A stretch of 60,867 nucleotides of DNA from a virus, in IMG/VR virus record IMGVR_UViG_3300017989_000014, positions 1-60,867 of that record, one strand, 5' to 3'. The translations under genes and the position numbers were made by a program. Shown here one piece after another: positions 47,471 to 55,784 of this stretch. Under the pieces are notes generated by a model. It made no database searches. It was not told the origin of the DNA and was given only the letters and a program-made list of their open reading frames with translations. Position 1 is the stretch's first letter, and every line of letters starts with the position of its first letter.

Positions 47471-47839
47471 CTATTCCCCGCTGTAGACGGGCTGGGACTC
47501 CCTCATCCCGGTCTCAATCTCTTCGCTCTGCTTCAGAGCGTCGTAGATATGCCTGCGGATGGTTTCAGTCTTCCACTTGTCACCGACGTGAATCTTCAGC
47601 TCGTCGGCCTTCTGGATAAGCTCGTCGCGGAGCATGTCCTTGATCTCGGTCGGGGCGGGCGCGTTCAGCTTAGTCTCTACAGCCTTTGCGGCCCGGATCT
47701 GGCCGTCGCGCTTCTGCGCTTCGACGCAAGCGTCCCGCTCTTCCTGAGAGATCGGGATCATGTCCGGGCGCTGAGCCTGGATTGGGGTCCACTGGAGAAC
47801 CACGTTGGTGCCGCGCCTGCGCAGATACGATTCGGTCAT
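47471..47839 (-). CDS. Small virion-module protein, unknown function
   Basis: The product has 122 residues from ATG 47839. It starts MTESYLRRRGTNVVLQWTPI and has a charged helical centre (SQEERDACVEAQKRDGQIRA; MLRDELIQKADELKIHVGDK), which resembles small head-module proteins next to the decoration gene. Function is unknown. Confidence 0.55.
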   Translation of the reverse strand: MTESYLRRRGTNVVLQWTPIQAQRPDMIPISQEERDACVEAQKRDGQIRAAKAVETKLNAPAPTEIKDMLRDELIQKADELKIHVGDKWKTETIRRHIYDALKQSEEIETGMRESQPVYSGE

Positions 47840-47861
47840 GTCGCTTCCTCTTTCGTGTTGT

Positions 47862-47895
47862 GTCCCCCGGGGCGGAGTAAACCACCCCGGGGCAC
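47862..47895 (-). terminator. Hairpin after the decoration gene
   Basis: CCCCGGGG (47865-47872) pairs with CCCCGGGG (47885-47892), with two more G-C pairs inside (loop AGTAAA) and two pairs outside. No U-run, so it is a partial terminator or a stability structure. The stem recalls the early-operon hairpins at 2291 and 2829. Confidence 0.55.
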
Positions 47896-47913
47896 TTTGT
47901 CGTCAAAGCCCGA

Positions 47914-48351
47914 CTACACGTTGTTGGACGCGCCGGTCGGGTCGTAGTACAGAACGTGGACGACGATCTTCGCCGTGTCCGCGTCGTTCTTCGGGGTCAG
48001 CGTCAGGATGGACGCAGCCGTATAAAGGCTGTGAACAGTTGTGGTCGCGGTCGTACCGTCGCCACCGTCACCCATCAGCCACGCGGCGCTGTTGCCGTTC
48101 GCGCCGTCGATGTAGTCGTCCGCAGCACTCGCGGCATCACCAACGTCGAACGTCAGCGTGCCACCCTCTGCGGTGACCACCTGAGCGGTGACTGCCTCGA
48201 TGTAGCAGCCAGCCGGAATCGTCCACAGGTTCACGGTATCGTCAGCAACGACAGTCTCTTTCGAGAAGTCGACGACGATCTGCGCGACCTTGCGGTTTGC
48301 CTGGGCTGCGAGGAGCCCGCCAGCCTTCTTGAAGGTATTCGTCGATCCCAT
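47914..48351 (-). CDS. Capsid decoration / stabilisation protein candidate
   Basis: The product has 145 residues from ATG 48351, directly after the coat gene and separated from it by a tetraloop hairpin. It is a compact beta domain (IVVDFSKETVVADDTVNLWT; CYIEAVTAQVVTAEGGTLTF; ILTLTPKNDADTAKIVVHVL). Small beta proteins beside the coat gene often bind the capsid surface. The role is inferred from place and size. Confidence 0.55.
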   Translation of the reverse strand: MGSTNTFKKAGGLLAAQANRKVAQIVVDFSKETVVADDTVNLWTIPAGCYIEAVTAQVVTAEGGTLTFDVGDAASAADDYIDGANGNSAAWLMGDGGDGTTATTTVHSLYTAASILTLTPKNDADTAKIVVHVLYYDPTGASNNV

Positions 48352-48375
48352 GGTATCCTTTTCCTTTCCGCGTCA

Positions 48376-48393
48376 GGGGGCCTTGCGGCCCCC
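48376..48393 (-). other. GCAA-tetraloop hairpin between coat and decoration genes
   Basis: On the - strand GGGGGCC, loop GCAA, GGCCCCC: a perfect 7-bp stem with a GNRA loop, the same design as the early hairpin at 1051-1068. It can stabilise coat mRNA or attenuate expression of the decoration gene downstream. No U-run. Confidence 0.7.
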
Positions 48394-48408
48394 GTCAGCA
48401 ATCATCTT

Positions 48409-49341
48409 CTAGCCCTGGTAAGCGTACAGCCAACCGAGCGCCTCCGGCTTGACGACCTTGTAACCGTAGACCTGGAGGCCACGGTACAGCGTGCCGAACC
48501 CGTTCGGGTTGCGGAGCGACTCGTTCTTCGTGAGCTGGCTCGCGAACGTGAGCGCGTGGTTCGTGCCGAAGATGCAGTTCGCAACTTCGTTCGCGCCATC
48601 GGTCGTGTTCGTGAGGTTGTTGCTCATGTAGATCGTGAAGCGGTCGATCATGCCGACGCGACCGTTCCGGATCACGCTGGTGCCGTCACCGGCCAGCGAA
48701 GCATCCTTGAGGTCGGACTTCTTAATCATCGCGCACGCCCACGCAGGAAGCACGATCCAGCGTCCCATCTCGGGGACGTTCTGCTCGTCGAGAACCTGAC
48801 CACAGTCAACGATCTTTTCGAGGATGTTGGCCTTGGTCAGCGCCAGCGGCGTACCGCTCACGCCCAGGTTGATGTTCGAGCTGATCGCGCCAGCCGTCGC
48901 GCCCTGGTTGCTAGCATTCGCGGAGCTGTAGATGTCACCGAGGATACCGGTGTCGATCGTGATGGCGAGCTGCTCGGCAGCATCGCCCGTCCACTGTTCG
49001 ACGTAGTCCTTGATGTCGGTCTGCTTCTGGTCGACGTCATCGTCGACGAAGGCCCAGTACTTGCCCTTGTCGATGAGCAGATTCGTCGCGGTCGACGTCG
49101 GCTGCTCGTTGACGAGCGTCTGGCCCTTGCGGTAATCACGAATCGTGATGTCGGGAAGCGTGCGGATCTTGACTTCCTGACCCATCTTCGAGATCTGACC
49201 CTCGTAGTCGGTGTTGGAGATCGCGCCGAAAACCGTTCTCGCGTAGAACTTGATGAGCAGTTTCGGAGCGTACAGGGTCGGATGATAAATCATCGTGGTC
49301 GACCCAATGTCCCTGAATCCAGGTGCGGTCGGATATGCCAT
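48409..49341 (-). CDS. Major capsid (coat) protein, P22/HK97-fold type
   Basis: The product has 310 residues from ATG 49341 (AGGAGAAG upstream). The pattern of a coat protein: N-terminal arm, then KVRTLPDITIRDYRKGQTL-like strand region (EVKIRTLPDITIRDYRKG), KYWAFVDDDVDQKQTD, ILEKIVDCGQVLDEQNVPEM, WIVLPAWACAMIKKSDLKD, and GRVGMIDRFTIYMSNNL. These match the P22 gp5-like coat family. It follows the scaffold gene, as usual. Confidence 0.85.
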   Translation of the reverse strand: MAYPTAPGFRDIGSTTMIYHPTLYAPKLLIKFYARTVFGAISNTDYEGQISKMGQEVKIRTLPDITIRDYRKGQTLVNEQPTSTATNLLIDKGKYWAFVDDDVDQKQTDIKDYVEQWTGDAAEQLAITIDTGILGDIYSSANASNQGATAGAISSNINLGVSGTPLALTKANILEKIVDCGQVLDEQNVPEMGRWIVLPAWACAMIKKSDLKDASLAGDGTSVIRNGRVGMIDRFTIYMSNNLTNTTDGANEVANCIFGTNHALTFASQLTKNESLRNPNGFGTLYRGLQVYGYKVVKPEALGWLYAYQG

Positions 49342-49373
49342 TTTCTTCTCCTCCAGCCCCGACTATCAGGCGG

Positions 49374-50321
49374 TTACGAGATTCCCTCGATGCGCCCTTC
49401 CATCGCGGCTTCTGTTAGTTCTTGTTCAATTCGAGACGCTTCCTTCACCCGCCCCTGCACGTTGTACTTGATCGCCTTCTGCGTCAGCCTGTTGGCCTCA
49501 GCGGCGGTGTAGTACTTCTTGCTCGCGTTCCTGGCCTCCGCAGAGCGGGGCGTAGGACGAGAGGGTGGAGATACGGTCTCGGGAGCTTTAGGCGCAGCGC
49601 CATTCAGCTTCAGGTAGGTCCTGAAGAATTCTGCAACCCTATCGACGTCACCTTCGCGGTAGGCTTGCTGTGCGATTTCGCCACGTGTAACAGCGGAACC
49701 ATCGTCCTTGCCCATGAGCCACTCCATGAAGTCGGGATCAGGCTCGATGCCTCGGGATGGATCACCATTCAGCTTGATCGCACCCGGGCACTGAATCTCG
49801 ACCTTGGAGAAGAACAGCTCGCTCTTCAGCGAGTTGAGCTTGGCGTTGATCGTCTCCTGCTGTTCGGTTACGGGCTTCAGCTTGTCCTCAATCACTCCCT
49901 CGGTAATCCGCCCCTGGAGGCCAACCGAGTCCTCATCGACGCTCTGACGTTCCTCTTCCGTCAGGTGTCGGAGATACGGCGGTACGGCATTCGCCGCTTC
50001 GCGTTCCTCTTTCTCCTGCATGAGGCCCTCGATCTTGGATGTCAGGCGAGTGATCTGTTCGGTCTGCTGTCGCACAGTTGCCGACAGACGCGGCACCTCG
50101 GCGTTGTACTTGCCCTGGAGAACACTCCAGCGCTGCTTGTACGTCTCCGAGTTCTCATCCTCCGAGTGAGGCTGATGCGCGTCCTGCTCCGGTTCATGGC
50201 CGTAGTGCTGGTCAGCCTGGGGCTCATTGGCCTCGGTGTTGACATTCCCGCTCTCTATATCATCGAGAATACGGTCAGCTTCTCTTCCGGCTTCTACCAG
50301 TGCTTGTGGCAGCTTCGTCAT
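49374..50321 (-). CDS. Scaffolding protein
   Basis: The product has 315 residues; ATG 50321 with AAGGAAAA upstream; the ATG at 50357 is a weaker alternative. Highly charged and helical with a disordered acidic Gln/Glu-rich segment at 35-60, a central coiled coil (RQQTEQITRLTSKIEGLMQE) and a helical C-terminus (NASKKYYTAAEANRLTQKAI) that could bind the coat. Placed directly before the coat gene. The composition and order are typical of podovirus scaffolds. Confidence 0.75.
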   Translation of the reverse strand: MTKLPQALVEAGREADRILDDIESGNVNTEANEPQADQHYGHEPEQDAHQPHSEDENSETYKQRWSVLQGKYNAEVPRLSATVRQQTEQITRLTSKIEGLMQEKEEREAANAVPPYLRHLTEEERQSVDEDSVGLQGRITEGVIEDKLKPVTEQQETINAKLNSLKSELFFSKVEIQCPGAIKLNGDPSRGIEPDPDFMEWLMGKDDGSAVTRGEIAQQAYREGDVDRVAEFFRTYLKLNGAAPKAPETVSPPSRPTPRSAEARNASKKYYTAAEANRLTQKAIKYNVQGRVKEASRIEQELTEAAMEGRIEGIS

Positions 50322-50384
50322 TCGTTTTTCCTTTCGTGAGCCCTTCAGGGTCTTCACAGGCGCGGAGCCCGTAATGGTGTTCCG

Positions 50385-50657
50385 CTACAAGTCTTCGAGA
50401 AAATCCTCAGGCCGCTCCAGGTACTCAACGAGATCAGCGTGAGTCAAAGCCATGCCCTGTCCTCGGTATATGGCTGTACCTTCGAGCTGGTCGTTTTTCA
50501 CCCTCTGCTCCTGAAGACTGTCTTTCACCCATCGCCGGATGTTTTCGAAACGAGGGTCACCCGACAGACCCAATATCGACTCCAGAACTTTTTTGTCTGG
50601 TGATTTCAAGCGTTCTACCTGTTGCTGAGCCCGATGATGAGGAGCCGGGGGCTTCAT
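50385..50657 (-). CDS. Small head-module protein
   Basis: The product has 90 residues from ATG 50657 (GAGGAG upstream). Helical, charged: MKPPAPHHRAQQQVERLKSP, LESILGLSGDPRFENIRRWV, and LTHADLVEYLERPEDFLED. Small proteins like this occur between portal and scaffold genes in podoviruses; function unknown. Confidence 0.6.
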   Translation of the reverse strand: MKPPAPHHRAQQQVERLKSPDKKVLESILGLSGDPRFENIRRWVKDSLQEQRVKNDQLEGTAIYRGQGMALTHADLVEYLERPEDFLEDL

Positions 50658-50676
50658 GCCGGGCTCCTCTAAATCC

Positions 50677-51456
50677 TTACTTCACGCCGATGGCAATCCA
50701 ATTGCACGTCAGGCCGTTCGCCACGTTCGTGCAAACAAAACCGGTCGTGCCCGCGCCGGCTGCATAAGCGTTCGTCCCGCCCGTAGCACCAAGTTCATCG
50801 ACCAGAACAATGGGGGTGCCGCTCGCAAAAGCGGTACCGAACGTGACCGCCTCGTCGGCCGTAGCCGTGCCGGTCTCGACACGCCAGGGCGTGTTGGACT
50901 CGGACAGGAGCATCGCGAACCCGTCGACACTCACCGTGTCGCCACTCGCCAGAGCCAGGCCGCTCGAACTGAACGTACCAACCGTAGTCTCCGTGCCAGC
51001 AACCGGTACCGCGATAGCGACCGTTGCATCCTCGGTCCCGTCCGTAACGTCCGTGGCCGTGACCGTGATCTTGCCGTAGGTGACGTTCGTAGTCGTGGCG
51101 TCGTCCGCTGCCTGGAAGTCCAGGATGAACGTCTGGTTGTCGGCCATGTTGTTCGTAAGGTTGTCCGACTCGAACACGATGCTCAGAAGATTCGAGGCAC
51201 CCGTAACAACAGTGTCCTCGATGAACTTCAGGATCTTGGCCGTGTCGTTGTCCTGCACCATGCCGTTCGCCATCGTGATGTCGCCACCGATGGTCAGGCC
51301 ACCGGTCTGCGTCACATCGCCAACCTGCGTCAGCGTGCCGTTGTTGACAATGCTCGACTCGATAGTCAACTCGCCAACACTGAACTGCTCGCGGTCGTTA
51401 CCGAACGCGCACGTCGCAATGAGGCCCACCAGGGCCATCGCTACCCATTTCTTCAT
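50677..51456 (-). CDS. Secreted fibre-like protein between portal and scaffold genes
   Basis: The product has 259 residues from ATG 51456 (GGAGAAGG upstream). Sec signal: MKKWVAMALVGLIATCAFGN, cut at FGN. The mature part is Thr/Asp-rich beta repeats (GGLTIGGDITMANGMVQDN; TVTATDVTDGTEDATVAIAV), ending GFVCTNVANGLTCNWIAIG, a knob-like C-terminus seen in fibre tips. It is unusual both for its signal and for its position inside the head gene cluster. Confidence 0.6.
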   Translation of the reverse strand: MKKWVAMALVGLIATCAFGNDREQFSVGELTIESSIVNNGTLTQVGDVTQTGGLTIGGDITMANGMVQDNDTAKILKFIEDTVVTGASNLLSIVFESDNLTNNMADNQTFILDFQAADDATTTNVTYGKITVTATDVTDGTEDATVAIAVPVAGTETTVGTFSSSGLALASGDTVSVDGFAMLLSESNTPWRVETGTATADEAVTFGTAFASGTPIVLVDELGATGGTNAYAAGAGTTGFVCTNVANGLTCNWIAIGVK

Positions 51457-51480
51457 ATCCTTCTCCTGCTGGTTCGTTTG

Positions 51481-53583
51481 TTATTCCGGCCCCATCGGAG
51501 GACCTTGTGGAGGAGCCTCCATGGGTCCACCTTGAGCGGCACCCGCTGCCTGAGCTTCCTCAGCGGCCTGCTGCTTCATTCTCGCTTCTTCTCGTGCGTC
51601 CAGCTCCTCTTCCGACGGGATTATTCCTTCCCGAACGTCTTGCGCCCTGAAGATTTCGCGCAGCAGTTCGGCGCGGCCCTTGATACCCATGATCTGCATG
51701 TCGACCGGGTTCTGGGTCGCGGCGAGGAGTTCCTGTCGTCGAGCAGCCACCTGCTCCTTGATGATTAGGTGCAGCACACCCAGAGGACGAATGCGCACAT
51801 CACCCTTTATCGTCTCGTCAGATGAGTGATCCATGTTGTACTCGAACTGGCGCATCACTACTTCGCTGACAACTTCTTCGTAGATACGCGCAATCACCTT
51901 CCGGATGCCTCTGGCCGCAGAGTTCATGAGCATGGATAGCCCACCCATCGTACGGCCAGCACCAGCAACACGCTCGTTGCCATAGGCATACGCGGGGATT
52001 CCGGTGATGTCGTCCGACAGGCGGATGAACTGATCCAGAATCCTCAGAAGCTCAGGTGCGCGTGACTCGACATTGAAAAACGTCATCGGGGCTCCACCGC
52101 CCGGGGCTCCGGCATTGTTGAACTGCCAAATCTTGAGGGGGTGGATGGCGGTAACCTTCTTCTGGTTAGGGGGCAGCTTCGTGATGTCGTGGATAGCGGC
52201 CTGCGGCCCAGCGGCCAGACCCATATTCACCACCAGGGACCGCACAGCAGCGTTGATAATCTGCTGCGTGTCTTCCATGAGCTGCGGGATACCCTTGCCC
52301 CAGAACCCGCCCGGCACGATAGCGTAGCAGGACTTGGAGTACGGCCTCCGGTCCATCTCGTCCGGATTCGGACGTGCCATGATGAGCGTCTCAGCGCACG
52401 TGATGAGGTTGACCTCGTACTCGCCAAGAGGCTCGATGCCGGAGAAGCCCAGGCTCTCAAGGGCCCGGCCCTGGCCGTCGGCCCAATCCATAAGCAGAGC
52501 GCCCTGCACGCTACCCCAGAAGTTGAGACCTTCGAGCGACTGGTCGCTCTTGTGCTGGTCCTGGGTGTTCTCTCTGCGCTGCTGGAGCCTCTTGCGCTCC
52601 TCGTTGTACTCGTACCCCGTCTCGATCTCGTATCCGGTCATCCCGAAGGTCTGCAGGACTACGTCGATCGCCTCGGAATCGTATCCGGGCTCCTTCTTCA
52701 ACCTGACCAAGTCTGCACGGCTGAGCCGGATCTTCTCGATGAAGAAGCTGCCGTCCTGGCAGGTCGTCGAGTCAGACGATGGGTAAGCATCAAACGGGCT
52801 GATGCACTCGTATTCAGGGCTCAGGTCGTGCGTAATCTGCCGCTTCCACCGCCCCGTCTTCTCGTTCTTGACCCACTTGTAGGTCTTCCTGCGCCGCACG
52901 ATCGGCCCCTTGAGAATGCCGACGTGGAAGGTGCAGAGGTCGCTGATGAATTCGTTGAAAGCCTTGGTGAAGTTCCCCTCGACGAACTGGTCCTTGATTT
53001 TGACCTGCATCCGCTTCGCCGCGTCATCGGCGTGCTTCTTCATGTCCGTCAGGGTGTCGTCCCGTAGCTGCCCGGCGCGCATGGCTATCTCGGATGGGTC
53101 GATAGGCGTGCCCATCCTCTGGCGCTCTTCCAGCCACTCCATGAGCGTCTTCTGGACGATTTGCTGCGTCACGTCCTCAGGCAGGTCCGGTATAGGCGTG
53201 CCCTCCAACCCCCAGGTTTTCTCCTCGGGTGAAGAGAGGATGTCGGAGATCCACGCCTCTGCGGCTCTGCACTTGGTCTCGGTGACCTTCAAGAAGATCG
53301 GCTGGATGCCCTTCTTCTCGATTTTGGCCTTTTTCTCGGCGTCGTAGTAGCCGTCCCGCTGCCGTTGGAACTGCAGCATCTCGTACTGGACGGTCTGCTT
53401 CGCCTCGCTGGCCTGTAGGTACGACTCATGCACGAAGGCAGAAAGCATGGATTTCCAGGGAGAGCCCTGCTCGGCTACTTCCTCCTGGATCGCGGCCTCT
53501 TCCTGCTGAGAAAGCTGTTCAGCAGTCGAGTATTGGATCAGTCCGTGGGTTCCGCGTGTCTGCGTGAACTGCCCACCGTTCAT
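51481..53583 (-). CDS. Portal protein
   Basis: The product has 700 residues from ATG 53583 (weak GAGG). The frame also extends upstream through ATG 53649 (722 residues) and TTG 53661, so the start is uncertain. The sequence has the P22/T7-like portal pattern: RDGYYDAEKKAKIEKKGIQP, then TETKCRAAEAWISDILSSPE, then a central DITKLPPNQKKVTAIHPLKI stretch and the YGNERVAGAGRTMGGLSML barrel region. The C-terminus is Gln/Ala/Pro-rich. It follows terL in transcription order and precedes scaffold and coat genes. It forms the dodecameric DNA entry ring. Confidence 0.8.
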   Translation of the reverse strand: MNGGQFTQTRGTHGLIQYSTAEQLSQQEEAAIQEEVAEQGSPWKSMLSAFVHESYLQASEAKQTVQYEMLQFQRQRDGYYDAEKKAKIEKKGIQPIFLKVTETKCRAAEAWISDILSSPEEKTWGLEGTPIPDLPEDVTQQIVQKTLMEWLEERQRMGTPIDPSEIAMRAGQLRDDTLTDMKKHADDAAKRMQVKIKDQFVEGNFTKAFNEFISDLCTFHVGILKGPIVRRRKTYKWVKNEKTGRWKRQITHDLSPEYECISPFDAYPSSDSTTCQDGSFFIEKIRLSRADLVRLKKEPGYDSEAIDVVLQTFGMTGYEIETGYEYNEERKRLQQRRENTQDQHKSDQSLEGLNFWGSVQGALLMDWADGQGRALESLGFSGIEPLGEYEVNLITCAETLIMARPNPDEMDRRPYSKSCYAIVPGGFWGKGIPQLMEDTQQIINAAVRSLVVNMGLAAGPQAAIHDITKLPPNQKKVTAIHPLKIWQFNNAGAPGGGAPMTFFNVESRAPELLRILDQFIRLSDDITGIPAYAYGNERVAGAGRTMGGLSMLMNSAARGIRKVIARIYEEVVSEVVMRQFEYNMDHSSDETIKGDVRIRPLGVLHLIIKEQVAARRQELLAATQNPVDMQIMGIKGRAELLREIFRAQDVREGIIPSEEELDAREEARMKQQAAEEAQAAGAAQGGPMEAPPQGPPMGPE

Positions 53584-53829
53584 AAGCTCGGACCTCGCTT
53601 GTAGGCACACCGGGTGCCGCGCAGGATTCCCGAGCTTGAAATCCACCATAGAAGGTATCAAATAACGTCAACGCTGTCAAGCAACCGTCAAGCAAAGTGG
53701 AAAATAACGCTAAAGCATGACGCCGTGACACCACTTTTTCCCCCTTATGAACACAAAAGGTATAGGGAATATAGAAAGAGAGAGTGTTCTCTTCTGACAA
53801 AGGCAGAAACTTGCCGTCACGCCGTCATG
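53584..53829. promoter_or_regulatory. Intergenic control region between terL and portal genes
   Basis: It is less GC-rich than its surroundings. It contains three TTGAC units on the - strand (53691, 53680, 53671) and an almost perfect inverted repeat, CATGACGCCGTGAC (53717-) against CCGTCACGCCGTCATG. The first part, 53584-53661, may be portal N-terminus if an upstream start is used. I see no other gene. A promoter for the head genes and a regulator-binding site are possible; no strong -10 is seen. Confidence 0.45.
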
Positions 53830-53849
53830 GATGTTCCACGTGGAACATC
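53830..53849. other. Perfect parS-type palindrome
   Basis: A 20-bp perfect palindrome at 53830-53849 with the core TGTTCCACGTGGAACA (53832-53847). It matches the bacterial chromosomal parS consensus TGTTNCACGTGNAACA bound by ParB. It begins at the terL stop codon (TGA at 53850-53848), so it is not coding. No parA or parB gene is present in the window, so it could bind host ParB. Confidence 0.7.
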
Positions 53850-55380
53850 AAAACCAAGCGTCAACGACGTCGGCGTCTGGCTCGACATCGAAGGCGTGCT
53901 GCCCGCCGTATCCGGTGCCGATTGTGTTTTCGCTCTCGTGGCCACCGCGAGCAGCCAGGGCAGCGTACTGGAGCGCGTCGTGCGCGTGTGAGAAGATGTT
54001 CTTGTCTGGCACCATGGCGTAGCGGGTGGCTCCCGGGACGTTCATTTTGCGCAGGCAGTACTTGCCCATGAATCCGCCCCTCAGCATCCGGCATTCCGGC
54101 GAGAGGGCGAATCCGGGCCGTCCGTCGAGATCGCTCACCATGAGGAAGCTGGCAACCGCGTCACGCCGCTTCTTGAACTTGTTCGTGGAGGCAGGGATGA
54201 TCGGGAGCCCCTCCTCCTTGACAATGCGCATGGCGGTCATCTCGTCGGTTTCTACGCGCTGAGAGCCAGCAGGATCGCCCACAGACATCAGGTGCATTCC
54301 TGGGTACCGGTTGCGCATGAACGGGACAACCATGTTGCGGACGAACCTGCGCACGCCCATATCCTCTGAAATCAGCTCATGTAGCACAACGAACTGCCCA
54401 GTAGAGGTGAGCTGGCAGACTACGCAAGCCGGGTTCAGGCCGAAGTCCCACCCGAGAATTAACGGCAATCCGTAGAGAGGGGTGGGGGGATTCTCAAGTG
54501 CGTGCTTCCCGTCGTTGTACTCCGGATAAATTGGCTTTCCGGCCTGGATTACGCCGTATTCGCCCTGGATGAAGACCTTGATCCACTCGCGGTCCTTGCC
54601 GGGGATCTGCCGCATGTAGTAGTCGAAACCGCTGTTGTGGTTGACGATATTTTCCGCAGCGGGGATTCCAGGGACCTGTCCGGCATTCGGGACGTAGATC
54701 GGCTCCGTCTCGTCATCATGCTCCGGATTCATGAGGATCAGGCCCGGAGGCTGCTTGAAGAATATCATCTCCCTCGGCCGCTTCTCCTCGGCGATCTCGT
54801 ACCACCAGGAGTCAGTGTCTGGAGGGTTCGTATCCATGATGACACCCGTCCAGGTCGTCCCGCCGAGCTTCTTGGAGGGGTAGCGGTCGACGCGGCCAGT
54901 CAGCATGTCGAAAACAGACTTCGGTATTTCGCACGCTTCGTTGATCCATCCGCCGGTCAATTCAAGCGATTTGAGCTTCCTGACGTCCTCATCTCGGTCG
55001 CAGGCCAGGAAGATGACCTCCATGTCCAGCGCCGTGCCGTCGCCGATGTCCGGGATCTTCATGCGCCCCGTGATCGGGGAGCCCCGGGTAATTGGGCAGA
55101 TCTTGCGACCACATCCGTCCTGCTCGGGAACCCACTCAGTCCAGGTCTTGATCGTCGTGCTCAAGAGTTCTGGATACGTGTTTCGGATGATCGCCCAACG
55201 ACTCCTGCGGACTCCCCGAAACGGCTTTTGCCGTAGGGCACGCATGTATATCTCGACACAACAAGCACTCGACTTGCCGCTCCCGATAGGCCCCATAATG
55301 CCCCGCACGAAATGCTGGGAAGCATGGAACAGCTTCGGGGTGGCCTCAGGCGTGTACTTGATGTATTCGGTTTCCGGCAT
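53848..55380 (-). CDS. terL: Terminase large subunit
   Basis: The product has 510 residues from ATG 55380. Walker A GPIGSGKSS (30-38); motor region SLELTGGWINEACEIPKSV, a pattern shared by Terminase_6-type proteins; nuclease region with ILGWDFGLNPACV (about 316), SVGDPAGSQR (about 374) and FSHAHDALQYAALAARGG near the end, the acidic metal-binding positions. It cuts and pumps DNA into the procapsid with the portal. TAGATG start joins it to the small upstream gene. Confidence 0.92.
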   Translation of the reverse strand: MPETEYIKYTPEATPKLFHASQHFVRGIMGPIGSGKSSACCVEIYMRALRQKPFRGVRRSRWAIIRNTYPELLSTTIKTWTEWVPEQDGCGRKICPITRGSPITGRMKIPDIGDGTALDMEVIFLACDRDEDVRKLKSLELTGGWINEACEIPKSVFDMLTGRVDRYPSKKLGGTTWTGVIMDTNPPDTDSWWYEIAEEKRPREMIFFKQPPGLILMNPEHDDETEPIYVPNAGQVPGIPAAENIVNHNSGFDYYMRQIPGKDREWIKVFIQGEYGVIQAGKPIYPEYNDGKHALENPPTPLYGLPLILGWDFGLNPACVVCQLTSTGQFVVLHELISEDMGVRRFVRNMVVPFMRNRYPGMHLMSVGDPAGSQRVETDEMTAMRIVKEEGLPIIPASTNKFKKRRDAVASFLMVSDLDGRPGFALSPECRMLRGGFMGKYCLRKMNVPGATRYAMVPDKNIFSHAHDALQYAALAARGGHESENTIGTGYGGQHAFDVEPDADVVDAWF

Positions 55381-55623
55381 CTAGAACTGACGCTCCTTCT
55401 TCTTGATCTTGGCCACGGCTTTGTTGACGTGTCCTATCTGCCGCTTTGCCTTGCTGACATTCCGGTGACCACCGCCATCTAGCGGCTTGCTGTTGGAATT
55501 CAGCGAGACCTCGCCCGTAGTTGAATCGACCACCCGCCATAGAGCCCCTACCTTCCGGACCTGCACGAACACGTCGTCCGGAATATCTGCTTCTGCGTCG
55601 TAGAGATCGTAATCTTCAACCAT
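55381..55623 (-). CDS. Small protein upstream of terL
   Basis: The product has 80 residues; ATG 55623, overlapping the previous stop, was chosen over the GTG at 55626. Acidic N-terminus (MVEDYDLYDAEADIPDDVFV), a beta-hairpin (GALWRVVDSTTGEVSLNSNS) and a Lys-rich C-terminus (KAKRQIGHVNKAVAKIKKK). No family is recognised; it may assist packaging. Confidence 0.6.
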   Translation of the reverse strand: MVEDYDLYDAEADIPDDVFVQVRKVGALWRVVDSTTGEVSLNSNSKPLDGGGHRNVSKAKRQIGHVNKAVAKIKKKERQF

Positions 55624-55784
55624 CACTCACCCTCCACAAACTCAAGGGTTCCGGAGTTATACGCTCGTTTTATCCGGCGGAAGAAGTTCTGGAACGTCTG
55701 CCCCGGGACCTTCTGGCGCTGCGGCATCGCGTTCCATGTTCGCAGTGCGATTGTCCGCAACCATTTTGCGCGCTTGCTGTTCAT
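55623..55784 (-). CDS. Small basic protein overlapping its neighbour
   Basis: The product has 53 residues from ATG 55784 (AGGAGAGGCACCGA upstream). Very basic (MNSKRAKWLRTIALRTW; FFRRIKRAYNSGTLEFVE). It overlaps the preceding gene by 128 bases in another frame, but the strong ribosome-binding site, composition and its coupled stop support it. Similar short basic proteins occur before terL in podoviruses. Confidence 0.5.
   Translation of the reverse strand: MNSKRAKWLRTIALRTWNAMPQRQKVPGQTFQNFFRRIKRAYNSGTLEFVEGE

Noticed and set aside
53519-53800. 93-codon - strand frame covering the terL-portal spacer
   Set aside because: It uses a TTG start without a ribosome-binding site, overlaps the portal start in another frame, and the segment holds repeats and palindromes better explained as control DNA.
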